Below, one piece after another: positions 51,018-59,822 of a stretch of 64,000 nt of DNA. The stretch is from contig CAJTQP010000003.1 in the NCBI GenBank assembly GCA_910578575.1, forward strand, positions 5,278 through 69,277. Reading direction: 5' to 3'. Below the pieces are notes generated by a model. That model saw only the letters and a list, made by a program, of their open reading frames with translations. It made no database searches and was not told where the DNA came from. The stretch comes from an uncultured Oscillospiraceae bacterium. GTDB lineage: Bacteria; Bacillota; Clostridia; Oscillospirales; Oscillospiraceae. A program made the position numbers and the translations under genes. How positions within the stretch are numbered: position 1 is the stretch's first letter; the number at the start of each line of letters is the position of its first letter.

Positions 51018-51575
51018 TCATTCTACCTGTTCGCTGGCACGCATGGCCTGGATGGTCTTGTCGATGAGCTCATCCAGCTCCCAGCCCAACATCTCCGCCC
51101 CTTGAAGAATCACCTCACGGGAGCAGCCGGCGGCGAATTTCTTGTCCTTGAACTTCTTCTTCACGGACTTCACCTCCAAGTCCGACACGCTTTTGGAGGG
51201 GCGCATCAGCGCCGCCGCGCCGATCAGGCCCGTGAGCTCGTCGGTGGCAAAGAGAACCTTTTCCATCAGGTGCTCCGGCTTGATGTCCGACACCAGGCCG
51301 TAGCCATGGCTGGCGGTGGCCCGGATCAGCCGCTCCTCCAGCCCGCGCTCTCGCATGATCTCCTGGGACTTGACGCAGTGTTCCTCCGGGTACTGTTCAA
51401 AGTCCAAATCGTGGAGCAGGCCCACGATGGACCAAAACTCCCGCTCGTCCCCATAGCCAAGCTGTTCTGCGAACCAGCCCATGACGTCGGAGACCACGTA
51501 GGCGTGTTTTAGGTGGAAGTCCCCCTGGTTGTACTCCTTCAAAAGGTCCAGGGCTTGCGCGTAGGTCAATTCCAT
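51018..51575 (-). CDS. HD-domain phosphohydrolase-like protein
   Basis: A 185-residue protein with an HD domain: KHAYVVSDVMGWFAEQLG supplies the first His, IVGLLHDLDFEQYPEEH the HD pair, and IRATASHGYG a later His, giving a likely metal site. Related proteins hydrolyse nucleotides or phosphate esters. The second half is helical (ALMRPSKSVSDLEVKSVKKKFKDKKFAAG). SD AGAAAGAAGGG lies upstream. It is followed by the small membrane-protein gene. The substrate is unknown. Confidence 0.85.
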   Translation of the reverse strand: MELTYAQALDLLKEYNQGDFHLKHAYVVSDVMGWFAEQLGYGDEREFWSIVGLLHDLDFEQYPEEHCVKSQEIMRERGLEERLIRATASHGYGLVSDIKPEHLMEKVLFATDELTGLIGAAALMRPSKSVSDLEVKSVKKKFKDKKFAAGCSREVILQGAEMLGWELDELIDKTIQAMRASEQVE

Positions 51576-51676
51576 GGAATATCCCTTCTTTCTCTGTCAT
51601 TGCCCCCATCATAGCACAATTTGGCAGAAAAAGCTATGGCATCCTCCACAGGTATTCCCTCCGTAGGTACCCCAAA

Positions 51677-52570
51677 CTACAGTGCCTGAGTCTCTTTCGC
51701 CCACTCCCCCACCTTCTGCTGTACGATGCGTACAAACGCAGAGGTAAGCGGGGAACGCTTTCCGTCTCGGAGGCAAAGCAGACTGATCCTGCGGATATAA
51801 TTCTCCTGCAAGGGCACCGTCGCAATATTCTTCCCAGGACACAGGTACTTCAGGGAGAGTTTAGATAGAAGCGTGATCCCCAAACCCTGGTTGACCAGCG
51901 CCATGCACGTCTTATCCTCTTGGGGGTCAAAGTCAAAGCGGCTATTGGGACGCAAAATGCGATAGATCTCCCGCAGAGCGCTGCCCTCGTCAACACTCTC
52001 ACTATTGGGGATAAACACGCGATCCTTGATATCCTCCACACACACCGACGGGTAACTGGCCAGGGGGTCATCCCGCTTGACCACCAAAAAATACGGATCA
52101 TCAAAGAGCGGGAAGGTCTCCAGCCCCCTGGGGCAAGTTCCTGTGAAAAAGCAGCAGTCCAGTTGGTGCTCCTTCACCCCCAGTTCCCCCTGCAAGTAGT
52201 TGAGCTGGTGTTCCAGCTTTACCAGGGTCTGGGGATGGACCTCATAAAACGCCTCCAGAATGCGGGGCATCCACTGGACCGACACACTGGGAAAAATGCC
52301 CACCCGCAGCAATCCACCCTGGCTAGCCTTGGCCAACTGCTTGATCTTTTCCTCCATCTCCTCCACCTGCTTCATAGGCTCCAAGAGCTGCTCTCCCTCG
52401 TCTGTGAGGGTCACCCCACGTTGGTCCCGATGGAAGAGCTTACAGCCAAGCTCCTCCTCAATGTTGTTGATGATATAGCTCAAGCTTGGCTGGGTATAAC
52501 CCAGTACCTGTCCAGCCTTGGTGAGACTTTTACACTCTGCCGTTTTAATGATGGGCAAGTATTTTCCCAT
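51677..52570 (-). CDS. LysR-family transcriptional regulator
   Basis: A 297-residue regulator with an N-terminal winged helix (MGKYLPIIKTAECKSLTKAGQVLGYTQPSLSYIINNIEEELGCKLFHR) and a periplasmic-binding-type effector domain (residues about 90-290). ATG 52570 is chosen because GGAGGG lies 8 bases upstream. It is divergent from the amino-acid permease gene at 52941, with two T-N11-A palindromes in between, so it probably activates that gene in response to its substrate. Confidence 0.93.
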   Translation of the reverse strand: MGKYLPIIKTAECKSLTKAGQVLGYTQPSLSYIINNIEEELGCKLFHRDQRGVTLTDEGEQLLEPMKQVEEMEEKIKQLAKASQGGLLRVGIFPSVSVQWMPRILEAFYEVHPQTLVKLEHQLNYLQGELGVKEHQLDCCFFTGTCPRGLETFPLFDDPYFLVVKRDDPLASYPSVCVEDIKDRVFIPNSESVDEGSALREIYRILRPNSRFDFDPQEDKTCMALVNQGLGITLLSKLSLKYLCPGKNIATVPLQENYIRRISLLCLRDGKRSPLTSAFVRIVQQKVGEWAKETQAL

Positions 52571-52680
52571 TTTCTTCTCCCTCCCATGGCCCTGCGCCAT
52601 TGCAATGGTTTCCTGTTTCTTTCGTCGTGGTTTGCAGATAGATTTTATCTCCCCTTCCTCATTTACACAAGCCCCAAATG

Positions 52681-52695
52681 ATAGAATCCTTCTAT
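52681..52695. promoter_or_regulatory. LysR-type box 1
   Basis: ATAGAA, TCC, TTCTAT is a perfect short palindrome containing T-N11-A, in the LysR-permease intergenic region. Confidence 0.45.
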
Positions 52696-52738
52696 AGCAA
52701 CATCACATTTTTCGTTGATTTGAACATTGAATAACGAT

Positions 52739-52753
52739 ATTGACAGCGTCAAT
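52739..52753. promoter_or_regulatory. LysR-type box 2
   Basis: ATTGAC, AGC, GTCAAT is a palindrome with T-N11-A that ends one base before the -35 box of the permease promoter, the usual place for a LysR activator. Confidence 0.6.
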
Positions 52754-52782
52754 TTTACATTTTGCCCAGGTTTTTTTATACT
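52754..52782 (+). promoter_or_regulatory. Promoter of the amino-acid permease gene
   Basis: TTTACA, 17 bases, TATACT, about 160 bases before the ATG at 52941. Confidence 0.7.
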
Positions 52783-52940
52783 ATTGGTATGCAAAAATTG
52801 GCTGCTCCTCACCGAACATATCCGGCGGGAAGGAGGCGCGGGAGAAGCCGGGACCCAGTCGGTTTTTGCGGTTATACATATTCAGAGAGAAACTACATGT
52901 GGTCGTGATTTCCACGGCCAAATAAGAAAAGAGGTATGTT

Positions 52941-54419
52941 ATGAGTACTCCTGAACGGAAAAAAGTAAGCGCCATTGACTTTTTCTGTCTCGGCTTTGGC
53001 GCCATTGTCGGGGTGGGCTGGGCTGTGTCCATCAACGGCTGGATGACCAACTGCGGCGGGCCCGTTCCCGCTGGGATCGGCTACCTGCTGTGCCTGATCA
53101 TCATGGTCCCCGTGGCACTGTGCTACTGCGAACTGGTGCCCATGATGCCTGTTGCCGGTGGCGGCATGGCTTTTGCCTTTCGGGCCTTTAACGAGAAGGT
53201 CGCCACCATCTCCGGCTGGGCTGCCTTTGGCGCTTTCGTGTTCATCATCCCCTGGGAAGCCATTCAAATCACGGACGTGCTGGGCTATCTGATTCCCGCG
53301 CTCAAGGCAGGCAACCCGCTCTACACTGTGTTGGGCTCCGACGTTTACCTGTCCACCATCATCATCGGCGTGGTCTGCTCCGTGGCGATTTTCGCCATCA
53401 ATATGCGGGGCCTGGCCTCTGCCGCCTTGCTGCAAAAGATTTTGTGTTTCTTCCTGATCGGTTGTGCCATCGTGGGCGCCATTGCCGCGCTGGTTGGCGG
53501 CACACCCGGCAACTTGACGCCAATTTATGACGTCAGTGACCCCACCATTTACGGTCCCACCGCCGACGGGCTCAAGGAAGTCAGCCACAGCTCTATGTTC
53601 GGCGGCTGCTTCGCCATCGTCTCTCAGGCAGCTTTCTTCCTCTCTGGTTTTGAGACGATTCCCCAGGGTGTCGAAGATGCCGGAGGCGACCTGAAGGGCG
53701 TGGGCAAAACCGTGGTTCTGTCCGTATCCATGGCCTGCATCTTCTATGCTATCCTGTTGTTCTGCTTCGGCTATGGCTATCAGTGGCAGGCGTTTGCCCA
53801 TCTGGCCCGTCCCGCTGCCGCCTCCATGTTCCCCCTGATCTTCCCCGGCACAACGGGCACTGTCCTGTTCTGGATTTTGACCATCGGCGCCGTCGCTGGT
53901 CTGCTCACCACTTGGAACGGCTTCTTCACCGCCTCCGCCAACCTGCTCATGGCCATGGCCCGTGGACGTTTGATCCCCAAGGTCTTTGCCAAGCAGAACG
54001 CCAATGGTGTTGCGGTCAATGGGCAGCTGGTCTGCTTCCTCCTGTCCCTGGCCGGTCCCTTCGTGGGCGCCAACATGATTGACCCGCTGACCACCTTCTC
54101 CGCTGCGGCCTTCATGCTGTCCTGGTGCCTCACCGCCTGGTCCCTGGTGCTACTGCGGAAGAACCACCCGGAGATGGAACGGCCCTACAAGATTCCCGGC
54201 GGTATGGCCACGGGTCTGTTTGCCGCCATTCTCATGACTGTGGTCCTGGTGTGCGCCTTCATCCCCGTCAGCCCCTTCTATGTGGGTGACATGGCTGTGA
54301 AGATGTTCATTATCTGGATGGCCATCGGTGTCATCTTCTTCCTAGTCTCCGGCGGACAACGCAAGGGTCTGTCCGAGGCTGAGCTGGAGGAGGGCGTGTT
54401 TGGCAAAAAAGACGCCTGA
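52941..54419 (+). CDS. APC-family amino-acid permease
   Basis: A 492-residue transporter with about 12 membrane helices. IDFFCLGFGAIVGVGWAVSINGW is the first-helix substrate motif of the APC fold, and SGFETIPQGVEDAGGDLKGVGKTVV is the conserved helix 6 region and loop. SRG-like ATWNGFFTASANLLMAMARGRLIPK is the next hallmark. It moves amino acids or amines with ions. SD AAAAGAGG lies upstream. The divergent LysR gene probably controls it. The substrate cannot be inferred. Confidence 0.9.
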   Translation: MSTPERKKVSAIDFFCLGFGAIVGVGWAVSINGWMTNCGGPVPAGIGYLLCLIIMVPVALCYCELVPMMPVAGGGMAFAFRAFNEKVATISGWAAFGAFVFIIPWEAIQITDVLGYLIPALKAGNPLYTVLGSDVYLSTIIIGVVCSVAIFAINMRGLASAALLQKILCFFLIGCAIVGAIAALVGGTPGNLTPIYDVSDPTIYGPTADGLKEVSHSSMFGGCFAIVSQAAFFLSGFETIPQGVEDAGGDLKGVGKTVVLSVSMACIFYAILLFCFGYGYQWQAFAHLARPAAASMFPLIFPGTTGTVLFWILTIGAVAGLLTTWNGFFTASANLLMAMARGRLIPKVFAKQNANGVAVNGQLVCFLLSLAGPFVGANMIDPLTTFSAAAFMLSWCLTAWSLVLLRKNHPEMERPYKIPGGMATGLFAAILMTVVLVCAFIPVSPFYVGDMAVKMFIIWMAIGVIFFLVSGGQRKGLSEAELEEGVFGKKDA

Positions 54420-54450
54420 CACACTCCCCACGCACAAACACAACCCTTAA

Positions 54451-54496
54451 AAAGCCCGGTGGCATGGCAAGTGCTATGCCGCCGGGCTTTCGGTTG
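54451..54496 (+). terminator. Terminator of the permease gene
   Basis: AAAGCCCGG-GGCAT pairs with ATGCC-CCGGGCTTT around a loop of about 11 bases. The T run is short. Confidence 0.7.
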
Positions 54497-54555
54497 TACT
54501 TTTCCCGAAACTGTGCTACACTGAGACCCATCAAATCCTATGGAGCGTGAAAACC

Positions 54556-56538
54556 ATGTCCTACCCCTACGCATCCCTGTTCCAACCCCTGCGCCTGGGC
54601 AGCAAGCTCACCCTAAAAAACCGTTTCTGCGCCGGGCCCCTGACCCTGCCCTCTCTCTTCGACCCCCACGGGGCCTTCTCCCCCGACGGCCTGGCCTACT
54701 TTGAGGCCCGTGCCAAGGGGGGCTTTGGGCTAATCTACACCGGGGCTTTCCACCCAGACATACTGGTGGACCCTGTCCACCCCCTGGACAGCAAGCAACC
54801 CCTGAAAGCTCCTAAGGCCTTCCAGCGCTCCGCCGTAGAACTGCTGGAGCGCTTGGACGCCTACGGCGCCAAGATGCTCCCTCAGGTGTCCATGGGCTAT
54901 GGCCGCAACGCCATGGGCTGTTACGGCCCCTCGGAGATCCCCTATTACCACGACCCCTCCAAAACCACCCCGGCCCTCACCAAGGAGCAGATCCAGCAGA
55001 AAATCGACCAAATGATCGCCACCGCCGTCTTTTTGAAGGCCTGCGGCTTCCCCGGCATCGAGGTCCACGCCATGCACTGGGGCTATCTCCTGGACCAGTT
55101 CGCCCTGGCCTACATGAACCACCGGGAGGACGAGTACGGCGGGACCTTGGAAAACCGCCTGCGCTGCGCCAGGGAGATTGTGGAGGGGGTCAAGGCCGCC
55201 TGTGGTGCTGACTTTGTGGTGTCCATGCGCCTGGCCCTGAAAACCTATCTCAAGGGCTACAACCACCCCTCCCTCCACGGGGAAGATGAAGTGGGCCGCA
55301 CCCTAGAGGAGGGGGTAGAGATTTGCCGCCACCTGGAGGCCTACGGCTACGACTGCCTCAGCGTGGACTTTGGCCAGTATGACTCCTTCTACTACGCCGC
55401 ACCCCCCTGCTACATGGAGAAAGGCCGCATTCTGGACCTGGCGGAACAGGCCAAGGCTGCGGTGAGCATCCCCATCCTCTGTGGGGGCGGGATGAACGCC
55501 CCGGCGCTGGCAGCACAGGCCGTGGCGGCGGGGAAGATCGACGCCATCGTCCTGGGCCGCCCCTCCCTGGCTGACCCGGACTACCCCCAGAAGGTAGCGC
55601 GGGGCGTTGTGGAGGACATCCGCCCCTGCATCGGCTGCAACCAGGGCTGTATCGGGGCCCTGAAGCTGGGACGGCGGGCAGGCTGTGCGGTGAATCCCCA
55701 GGCTGCACGGGAATTTAGCTTCGCCCCGCTGCCCGTCTTTGCAAAAAAAGAGATCTTGGTGGTAGGCGGCGGCGTGGCCGGGATGGAAGCCGCCCGCACC
55801 GCCGCCAGCCGGGGCCATACTGTCACCCTCTGCGAGGGTTCCGGACAGTTGGGGGGCAGCCTGCTCCCCGCCGGGGCCCACGATTTTAAGGAAGTCCTAA
55901 ACGAGCTGAACCTCTGGTATCAGCGACAGCTTGATAAGCTGGGCGTCACCATCCAGTTGAACACCCGCATCTCTGCCCAGGATATCCTGGCCCGTAAGCC
56001 TGACGCCGTAGTCCTGGCCGTGGGGGCAGAGCCGGTCATTCCCCCTGTGCCCGGCATAGACGGCAACCACGTTCTGGACTGCGTTACCGCCCTCACCGGC
56101 GCTTCGGTCTCCGGCAAAAATCTAGTGGTCATCGGCGGCGGACTGGTGGGTTGCGAGACCGCTTTGGGCTATGCCCAGGAGGGCCGGGAGGTCACCATCG
56201 TGGAAGCTCTGCCCAACATCCTCTCCGCCGGCGTTCCCGTCCCGGAGAGCAACCAGCAGATGCTGGAGGACTTGTTGGAAGAGGCAAAGGTCCACATCCG
56301 TACCGGCAGCCGTCTGGTGCAGGTCAATGAGGACAGCGTGGTCATTGCCACAGCCCAGGGAGAGGAGATGCTTCCCACTGACGGGGTCATTCTGGCCGCT
56401 GGGTTCCGTCCCCGCCCCTCCCTGGCTTCCGCCCTCACCGGCAGTGGTATCGAAGTCTATCAGGTGGGAGACGGCAGCAAGGTGGGCAGCGTTATGACCG
56501 CCGTGGCCACCGCCTATACTGTGGCGCGGGCCCTGTAA
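54556..56538 (+). CDS. Flavin/FeS enoate reductase (NADH:flavin oxidoreductase, BaiCD/FadH type)
   Basis: A 660-residue, three-part enzyme. The N-terminal old-yellow-enzyme TIM barrel (residues about 5-340) binds FMN. CIGCNQGCIG plus a fourth Cys at AGCAVNP (about 355-375) holds a [4Fe-4S] cluster. The C-terminal FAD/NAD(P) domains have GGGVAGMEAARTAASRGHTVTLCE and GGGLVGCETALGYAQEG. Relatives reduce 2,4-dienoyl-CoA, cinnamate or bile-acid intermediates. The usual TIM-barrel His/Tyr region reads EVHAMHWGYLLDQF. ATG 54556 is favoured over GTG 54547, which would sit on the GGAG ribosome site. Confidence 0.9.
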   Translation: MSYPYASLFQPLRLGSKLTLKNRFCAGPLTLPSLFDPHGAFSPDGLAYFEARAKGGFGLIYTGAFHPDILVDPVHPLDSKQPLKAPKAFQRSAVELLERLDAYGAKMLPQVSMGYGRNAMGCYGPSEIPYYHDPSKTTPALTKEQIQQKIDQMIATAVFLKACGFPGIEVHAMHWGYLLDQFALAYMNHREDEYGGTLENRLRCAREIVEGVKAACGADFVVSMRLALKTYLKGYNHPSLHGEDEVGRTLEEGVEICRHLEAYGYDCLSVDFGQYDSFYYAAPPCYMEKGRILDLAEQAKAAVSIPILCGGGMNAPALAAQAVAAGKIDAIVLGRPSLADPDYPQKVARGVVEDIRPCIGCNQGCIGALKLGRRAGCAVNPQAAREFSFAPLPVFAKKEILVVGGGVAGMEAARTAASRGHTVTLCEGSGQLGGSLLPAGAHDFKEVLNELNLWYQRQLDKLGVTIQLNTRISAQDILARKPDAVVLAVGAEPVIPPVPGIDGNHVLDCVTALTGASVSGKNLVVIGGGLVGCETALGYAQEGREVTIVEALPNILSAGVPVPESNQQMLEDLLEEAKVHIRTGSRLVQVNEDSVVIATAQGEEMLPTDGVILAAGFRPRPSLASALTGSGIEVYQVGDGSKVGSVMTAVATAYTVARAL

Positions 56539-56575
56539 GTCCCGCCAATCAAAGAAGTACACAGGAGGACGCCCC

Positions 56576-57268
56576 ATGCAAGAGCCCGTTTCCATGCACG
56601 TCATCGCCACCATGCACAGCGCCTTTCCCGCCAAGTTTGGCATCCCCCGCCAGAGCGGCTTAGTGGAAAGCCTGCGTTCCACCATCGTCTTTGAGCCGGA
56701 TTTTCGCAATCCCGATGCCCTGCGGGGAATCGAGGGTTTCTCCCACCTGTGGCTGATCTGGTCCTTCTCCCAGTCGGTGCGGGAGGGCTGGTCCCCCACA
56801 GTCCGCCCACCCCGGCTGGGGGGCAACACCCGCATGGGGGTCTTCGCCACCCGCTCCCCCTTCCGGCCCAACGCCCTGGGCCTGTCCTCGGTGAAGCTGG
56901 AGGGGGTAGAGCAGCACCCAGAGTTCGGGCCGGTGCTCCAGGTCTCCGGGGCGGACCTGCTGGATGGCACCCCCATCTTTGATATCAAGCCCTACCTCCC
57001 CTACACCGACGCCCACCCGGAGGCTACAGCGGGCTTCACCGCCCAGTACCAGGGATATCATTTGGACGTGGTGTTCCCCCCGGAGCTGTTGGTCCAGGTG
57101 CCCCCGGAGCAGCGAGAGGCCCTCACCGGCGTGCTGGCCCAGGATCCCCGGCCTTCCTATCAGGAGGACCCGTCGCGGGTCTACGGCATGGCCTTCGCGG
57201 GGTTGAACGTGAAGTTTTCCGTGGCGGAGGGGGTGCTTACGGTGCGGGATGTCACACCCTTGCCGTGA
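56576..57268 (+). CDS. trmO: tRNA N6-methyltransferase TrmO (TsaA/YaeB)
   Basis: A 230-residue SAM-dependent methylase acting on N6-threonylcarbamoyl-A37 of tRNA. N-terminal beta-barrel: FPAKFGIPRQSGLV, LRGIEGFSHLWLIWSFSQ, MGVFATRSPFRPNALGLSSVKLEG and LLDGTPIFDIKPYLPYTD. The C-terminal extension (FAGLNVKFSVAEG) is as in the long TrmO form. ACAGGAGG lies upstream. It is 37 bases after the enoate reductase gene and may share its transcript. Confidence 0.95.
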   Translation: MQEPVSMHVIATMHSAFPAKFGIPRQSGLVESLRSTIVFEPDFRNPDALRGIEGFSHLWLIWSFSQSVREGWSPTVRPPRLGGNTRMGVFATRSPFRPNALGLSSVKLEGVEQHPEFGPVLQVSGADLLDGTPIFDIKPYLPYTDAHPEATAGFTAQYQGYHLDVVFPPELLVQVPPEQREALTGVLAQDPRPSYQEDPSRVYGMAFAGLNVKFSVAEGVLTVRDVTPLP

Positions 57269-57292
57269 TTCCTTTTCTCTCGAAAGTATAAA

Positions 57293-57331
57293 CAGGGCGC
57301 AGGATCCCCGCTGTGGGTATCCTGCGCCCTG
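57293..57331. terminator. Terminator between trmO and the hydrolase gene
   Basis: Perfect 13-base arms CAGGGCGCAGGAT/ATCCTGCGCCCTG. TCTTGTCTGTTGCTTG-type ends are modest. It lies between convergent genes and is likely used in both directions. Confidence 0.65.
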
Positions 57332-57346
57332 CTTGTCTGTTGCTTG

Positions 57347-58096
57347 TCAATCTGCTAGGAGGAATGCGCTAGACCAGGCCAACACCTGTTCCAGCTCCCC
57401 CTCTCCCATGAGGTTGTGCTCCCCCTGGGGGATGGTGTGAAAATCCGCGCCGGCGGCAGCGGCGAAGGCCTGGGCGGCCTGGTAGGGGGCCACCGAATCC
57501 TGCCCGCCGTGGACCATACTCAGAGCCGCAGTCCCCGCTTTGTAACGGTCAAAGACGTTGTACGCCTCCAAGTCCTGGAGGAAGGCATCCGTGACCCGTA
57601 TCTCCCGAACATAGTCGTAATCGGGCACAAAATAGCCCTGCCGGGCGATATCCTCCCTGGCCTTCTGGTCCACCCAGGAGTCCACCAGCGCCGGCATGGC
57701 CACCGCCGCCGAGCGCAGAAAGGCCCGCTCCCCGTGGACCGCCGCCTGGGACAGATACAATAACGTGATATAGGCCCCAAAGCTGGAGCCGAAATAGCCG
57801 ATCTTCGCCTGGGGACGCTGGGCGCGGACATAGGCCTCCACCACAGCCAGGTCATCGATGCAATAGGGCACCCGCAGGCCCTCCTGCCACACCGGGCTCT
57901 CCCCGTGGGCGGGGAAGTCGAAGCTGACCACCCCGCAGCCCTTCTGGGGAAGGGTCTGGTTCAGGGCCTGGATCATGGGGCTGGCCTTGCTGCTGCCAAA
58001 GCCGTGGCAGGCGATCACCACCCGTTCCTCCCCGGCCCAAATTGCCTGGGTGGGAATCGCATAGCCGTGTTTGCTGTTCAACCGTTCCGTTTGCAT
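57347..58096 (-). CDS. Alpha/beta hydrolase
   Basis: A 249-residue serine hydrolase. CHGFGSSKASPM gives the oxyanion region, YFGSSFGAYITL the nucleophile elbow (G-S-S-F-G), MVHGGQDSVAPY the Asp region, and GEHNLMGEGE the His. All triad positions are present. There is no signal peptide, so it is cytosolic. SD AAAGGG lies upstream. The substrate is unknown; the fold fits small-ester or acyl hydrolysis. Confidence 0.87.
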   Translation of the reverse strand: MQTERLNSKHGYAIPTQAIWAGEERVVIACHGFGSSKASPMIQALNQTLPQKGCGVVSFDFPAHGESPVWQEGLRVPYCIDDLAVVEAYVRAQRPQAKIGYFGSSFGAYITLLYLSQAAVHGERAFLRSAAVAMPALVDSWVDQKAREDIARQGYFVPDYDYVREIRVTDAFLQDLEAYNVFDRYKAGTAALSMVHGGQDSVAPYQAAQAFAAAAGADFHTIPQGEHNLMGEGELEQVLAWSSAFLLAD

Positions 58097-58163
58097 ATTG
58101 TTCCCTTTCCTTTCTCAAAAACCCCCGCCCCGGACAAACACGGGGCGGGGGCTCTGTCTTGGG

Positions 58164-59090
58164 TTATCCTTTGGTGTTCTCCGGCTCTGGACGCTTGACG
58201 GTCTGAATCACGCCCTCCGCCAGACCAGCCAGCCCCTGGATTTCCGAGGGGATGATGATCTTGGTGGCCTTGCCGTCGGCGGCAGCCTGGAAGGCCTCCA
58301 ATGCCTTGAGCTTGATGACCGGGTCGGTGGGGCCGGCCTCGTTTAAGAGCTTCAACGCCTGGGCGGTGGCCTCGTTCACCCGCAGGATGGCCGTAGCCTC
58401 GCCCTCGGCGGCCAGGATACGAGCGGCCTTTTCCGCGTCGGCCCGGAGGATCCGGGATTCCTTCTCGCCCTCTGCCACCAGGATTTGGCTCTGCTTCTGG
58501 CCTTCGGCCTGAAGGATGGCTTCCCGGCGTTCCCGCTCGGCCCGCATCTGCTTCTCCATGGCGTTCTGGATGTCTCTGGGGGGCAGGATGTTCTTCAGCT
58601 CCACCCGGTTGACCTTGATGCCCCAGGGGTCCGTGGCCTCGTCCAGGATGCTGCGCATCCGGGCGTTGATGATGTCACGGGAGGTCAGGGACTGGTCCAG
58701 CTCCAACTCACCGATGATATTACGCAGGGTGGTGGCGGTGAGGTTCTCGATGGCGTTCATGGGGTTCTCCACCCCATAGGCATACAGCTTCGGGTCAGTG
58801 ATCTGGAAATAGAGCACCGTGTCGATCTGCATGGTGACGTTATCCTTGGTGATGACTGGCTGGGGCGGGAAGTCCGCCACCTGCTCCTTCAAGGAGACCA
58901 CCTTCAAGACCCGGTCGATCACCGGGACCTTGAAGTGCAGGCCCACGCTCCACACGGTATAGAACGCACCCAGGCGCTCAATGACGTAGGCCTTGGACTG
59001 TTGGACGATGCGGATACATCTGGCCAAAATAATCAAAATGACAACGATCAAAACAATGACTGGGATACCTATTCCTGAAATAAACTCCAT
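58164..59090 (-). CDS. SPFH/stomatin-like membrane protease regulator (QmcA type)
   Basis: A 308-residue protein with one N-terminal membrane helix (residues 7-27), an SPFH domain (VPVIDRVLKVVSLKEQVADFPPQ, TLRNIIGELELDQSLTSRD, PWGIKVNRVELKNILPP) and a coiled Ala/Glu-rich segment (QMRAERERREAILQAEGQ). The family forms large membrane rings and partners with NfeD. Its start shares one base with the NfeD stop (TAATG), so expression is coupled. Terminal region: EIQGLAGLAEGVIQTV. Confidence 0.93.
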   Translation of the reverse strand: MEFISGIGIPVIVLIVVILIILARCIRIVQQSKAYVIERLGAFYTVWSVGLHFKVPVIDRVLKVVSLKEQVADFPPQPVITKDNVTMQIDTVLYFQITDPKLYAYGVENPMNAIENLTATTLRNIIGELELDQSLTSRDIINARMRSILDEATDPWGIKVNRVELKNILPPRDIQNAMEKQMRAERERREAILQAEGQKQSQILVAEGEKESRILRADAEKAARILAAEGEATAILRVNEATAQALKLLNEAGPTDPVIKLKALEAFQAAADGKATKIIIPSEIQGLAGLAEGVIQTVKRPEPENTKG

Positions 59091-59557
59091 TACGTTTCTC
59101 CCTTCTCGTTTTCCAATCTCTCTACGATGGCTTTCACGCCTTCAATGCGCAGGACACGGACCAGGCTTCCCTCTGGGATCACGCTGTCGTCGGCGGAACG
59201 GGCGGTCCAAACTCCGCCGCCTACCTTGATCTGTCCCTGGGCCCTCAGGTTGTCAATGGCCTCCATCACCACGCCCTGGCCATCCAGGATGCGGTCAGCG
59301 TTGGTCTTTTCCGCCTTTGGCAGCCACCACTTTCGGGCCAGCGGCCGGATCAGCGCCATGGTGAGGACAGACACCACCACGAACAGGCCTACCTGCACCA
59401 CCAGGTTCGCCCCCATCCAGGCGGCGAACAGAGCCACCAGGCTGCCCAGGCAGAACCAGATGGAGATGAGCCCTGCCGTCAGACCTTCGATCCCCGCCAG
59501 GGCGATAAACAGGACCAGCCAGACCATGGGAAAGCTCACATGGGTCGTCAAAAACAT
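59090..59557 (-). CDS. NfeD-like membrane protein
   Basis: A 155-residue protein with three or four helices followed by an OB-fold (ILDGQGVVMEAIDNLRAQGQIKVGGGVWTARSADD), the short NfeD1b form that accompanies SPFH proteins. ATG 59557 lies 11 bases after GGAGG; a TTG at 59563, with 5-base spacing, is an equally good start. A near-consensus promoter precedes it. First gene of the NfeD-SPFH operon. Confidence 0.9.
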   Translation of the reverse strand: MFLTTHVSFPMVWLVLFIALAGIEGLTAGLISIWFCLGSLVALFAAWMGANLVVQVGLFVVVSVLTMALIRPLARKWWLPKAEKTNADRILDGQGVVMEAIDNLRAQGQIKVGGGVWTARSADDSVIPEGSLVRVLRIEGVKAIVERLENEKGET

Positions 59558-59611
59558 AAACAAGGAAACCTCCTTTCCCTCTCTCCTACCTCTATTTCCT
59601 ATTATAGTGAT

Positions 59612-59640
59612 ATTATAACAAAGCCTTCCCTTGGAAGCAA
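59612..59640 (-). promoter_or_regulatory. Promoter of the NfeD-SPFH operon
   Basis: Minus strand: TTGCTT, 17 bases, TATAAT. Confidence 0.75.
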
Positions 59641-59713
59641 GTGCCATTTTCCCCCGTATCCTCCCCTATCGCGCCGTATCCTCAAAGAATTTTTCGGAAT
59701 CTTCCTCCTTCGC

Positions 59714-59742
59714 TTGCAAGCTCCCCCAGGCTTTGTTATACT
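59714..59742 (+). promoter_or_regulatory. Promoter of the AI-2E-family transporter gene
   Basis: TTGCAA, 17 bases, TATACT. The 12 bases before and into the -10 box (GGCTTTGTTATA) equal those of the divergent NfeD promoter. Confidence 0.75.
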
Positions 59743-59822
59743 AGAGAGGATTTGGGGCCTTTTTCCTGGCGTCCCCTTTTTTCTATGTTCGATTATCCCC
59801 TGTTGGAACGGAGTATCTCTTT

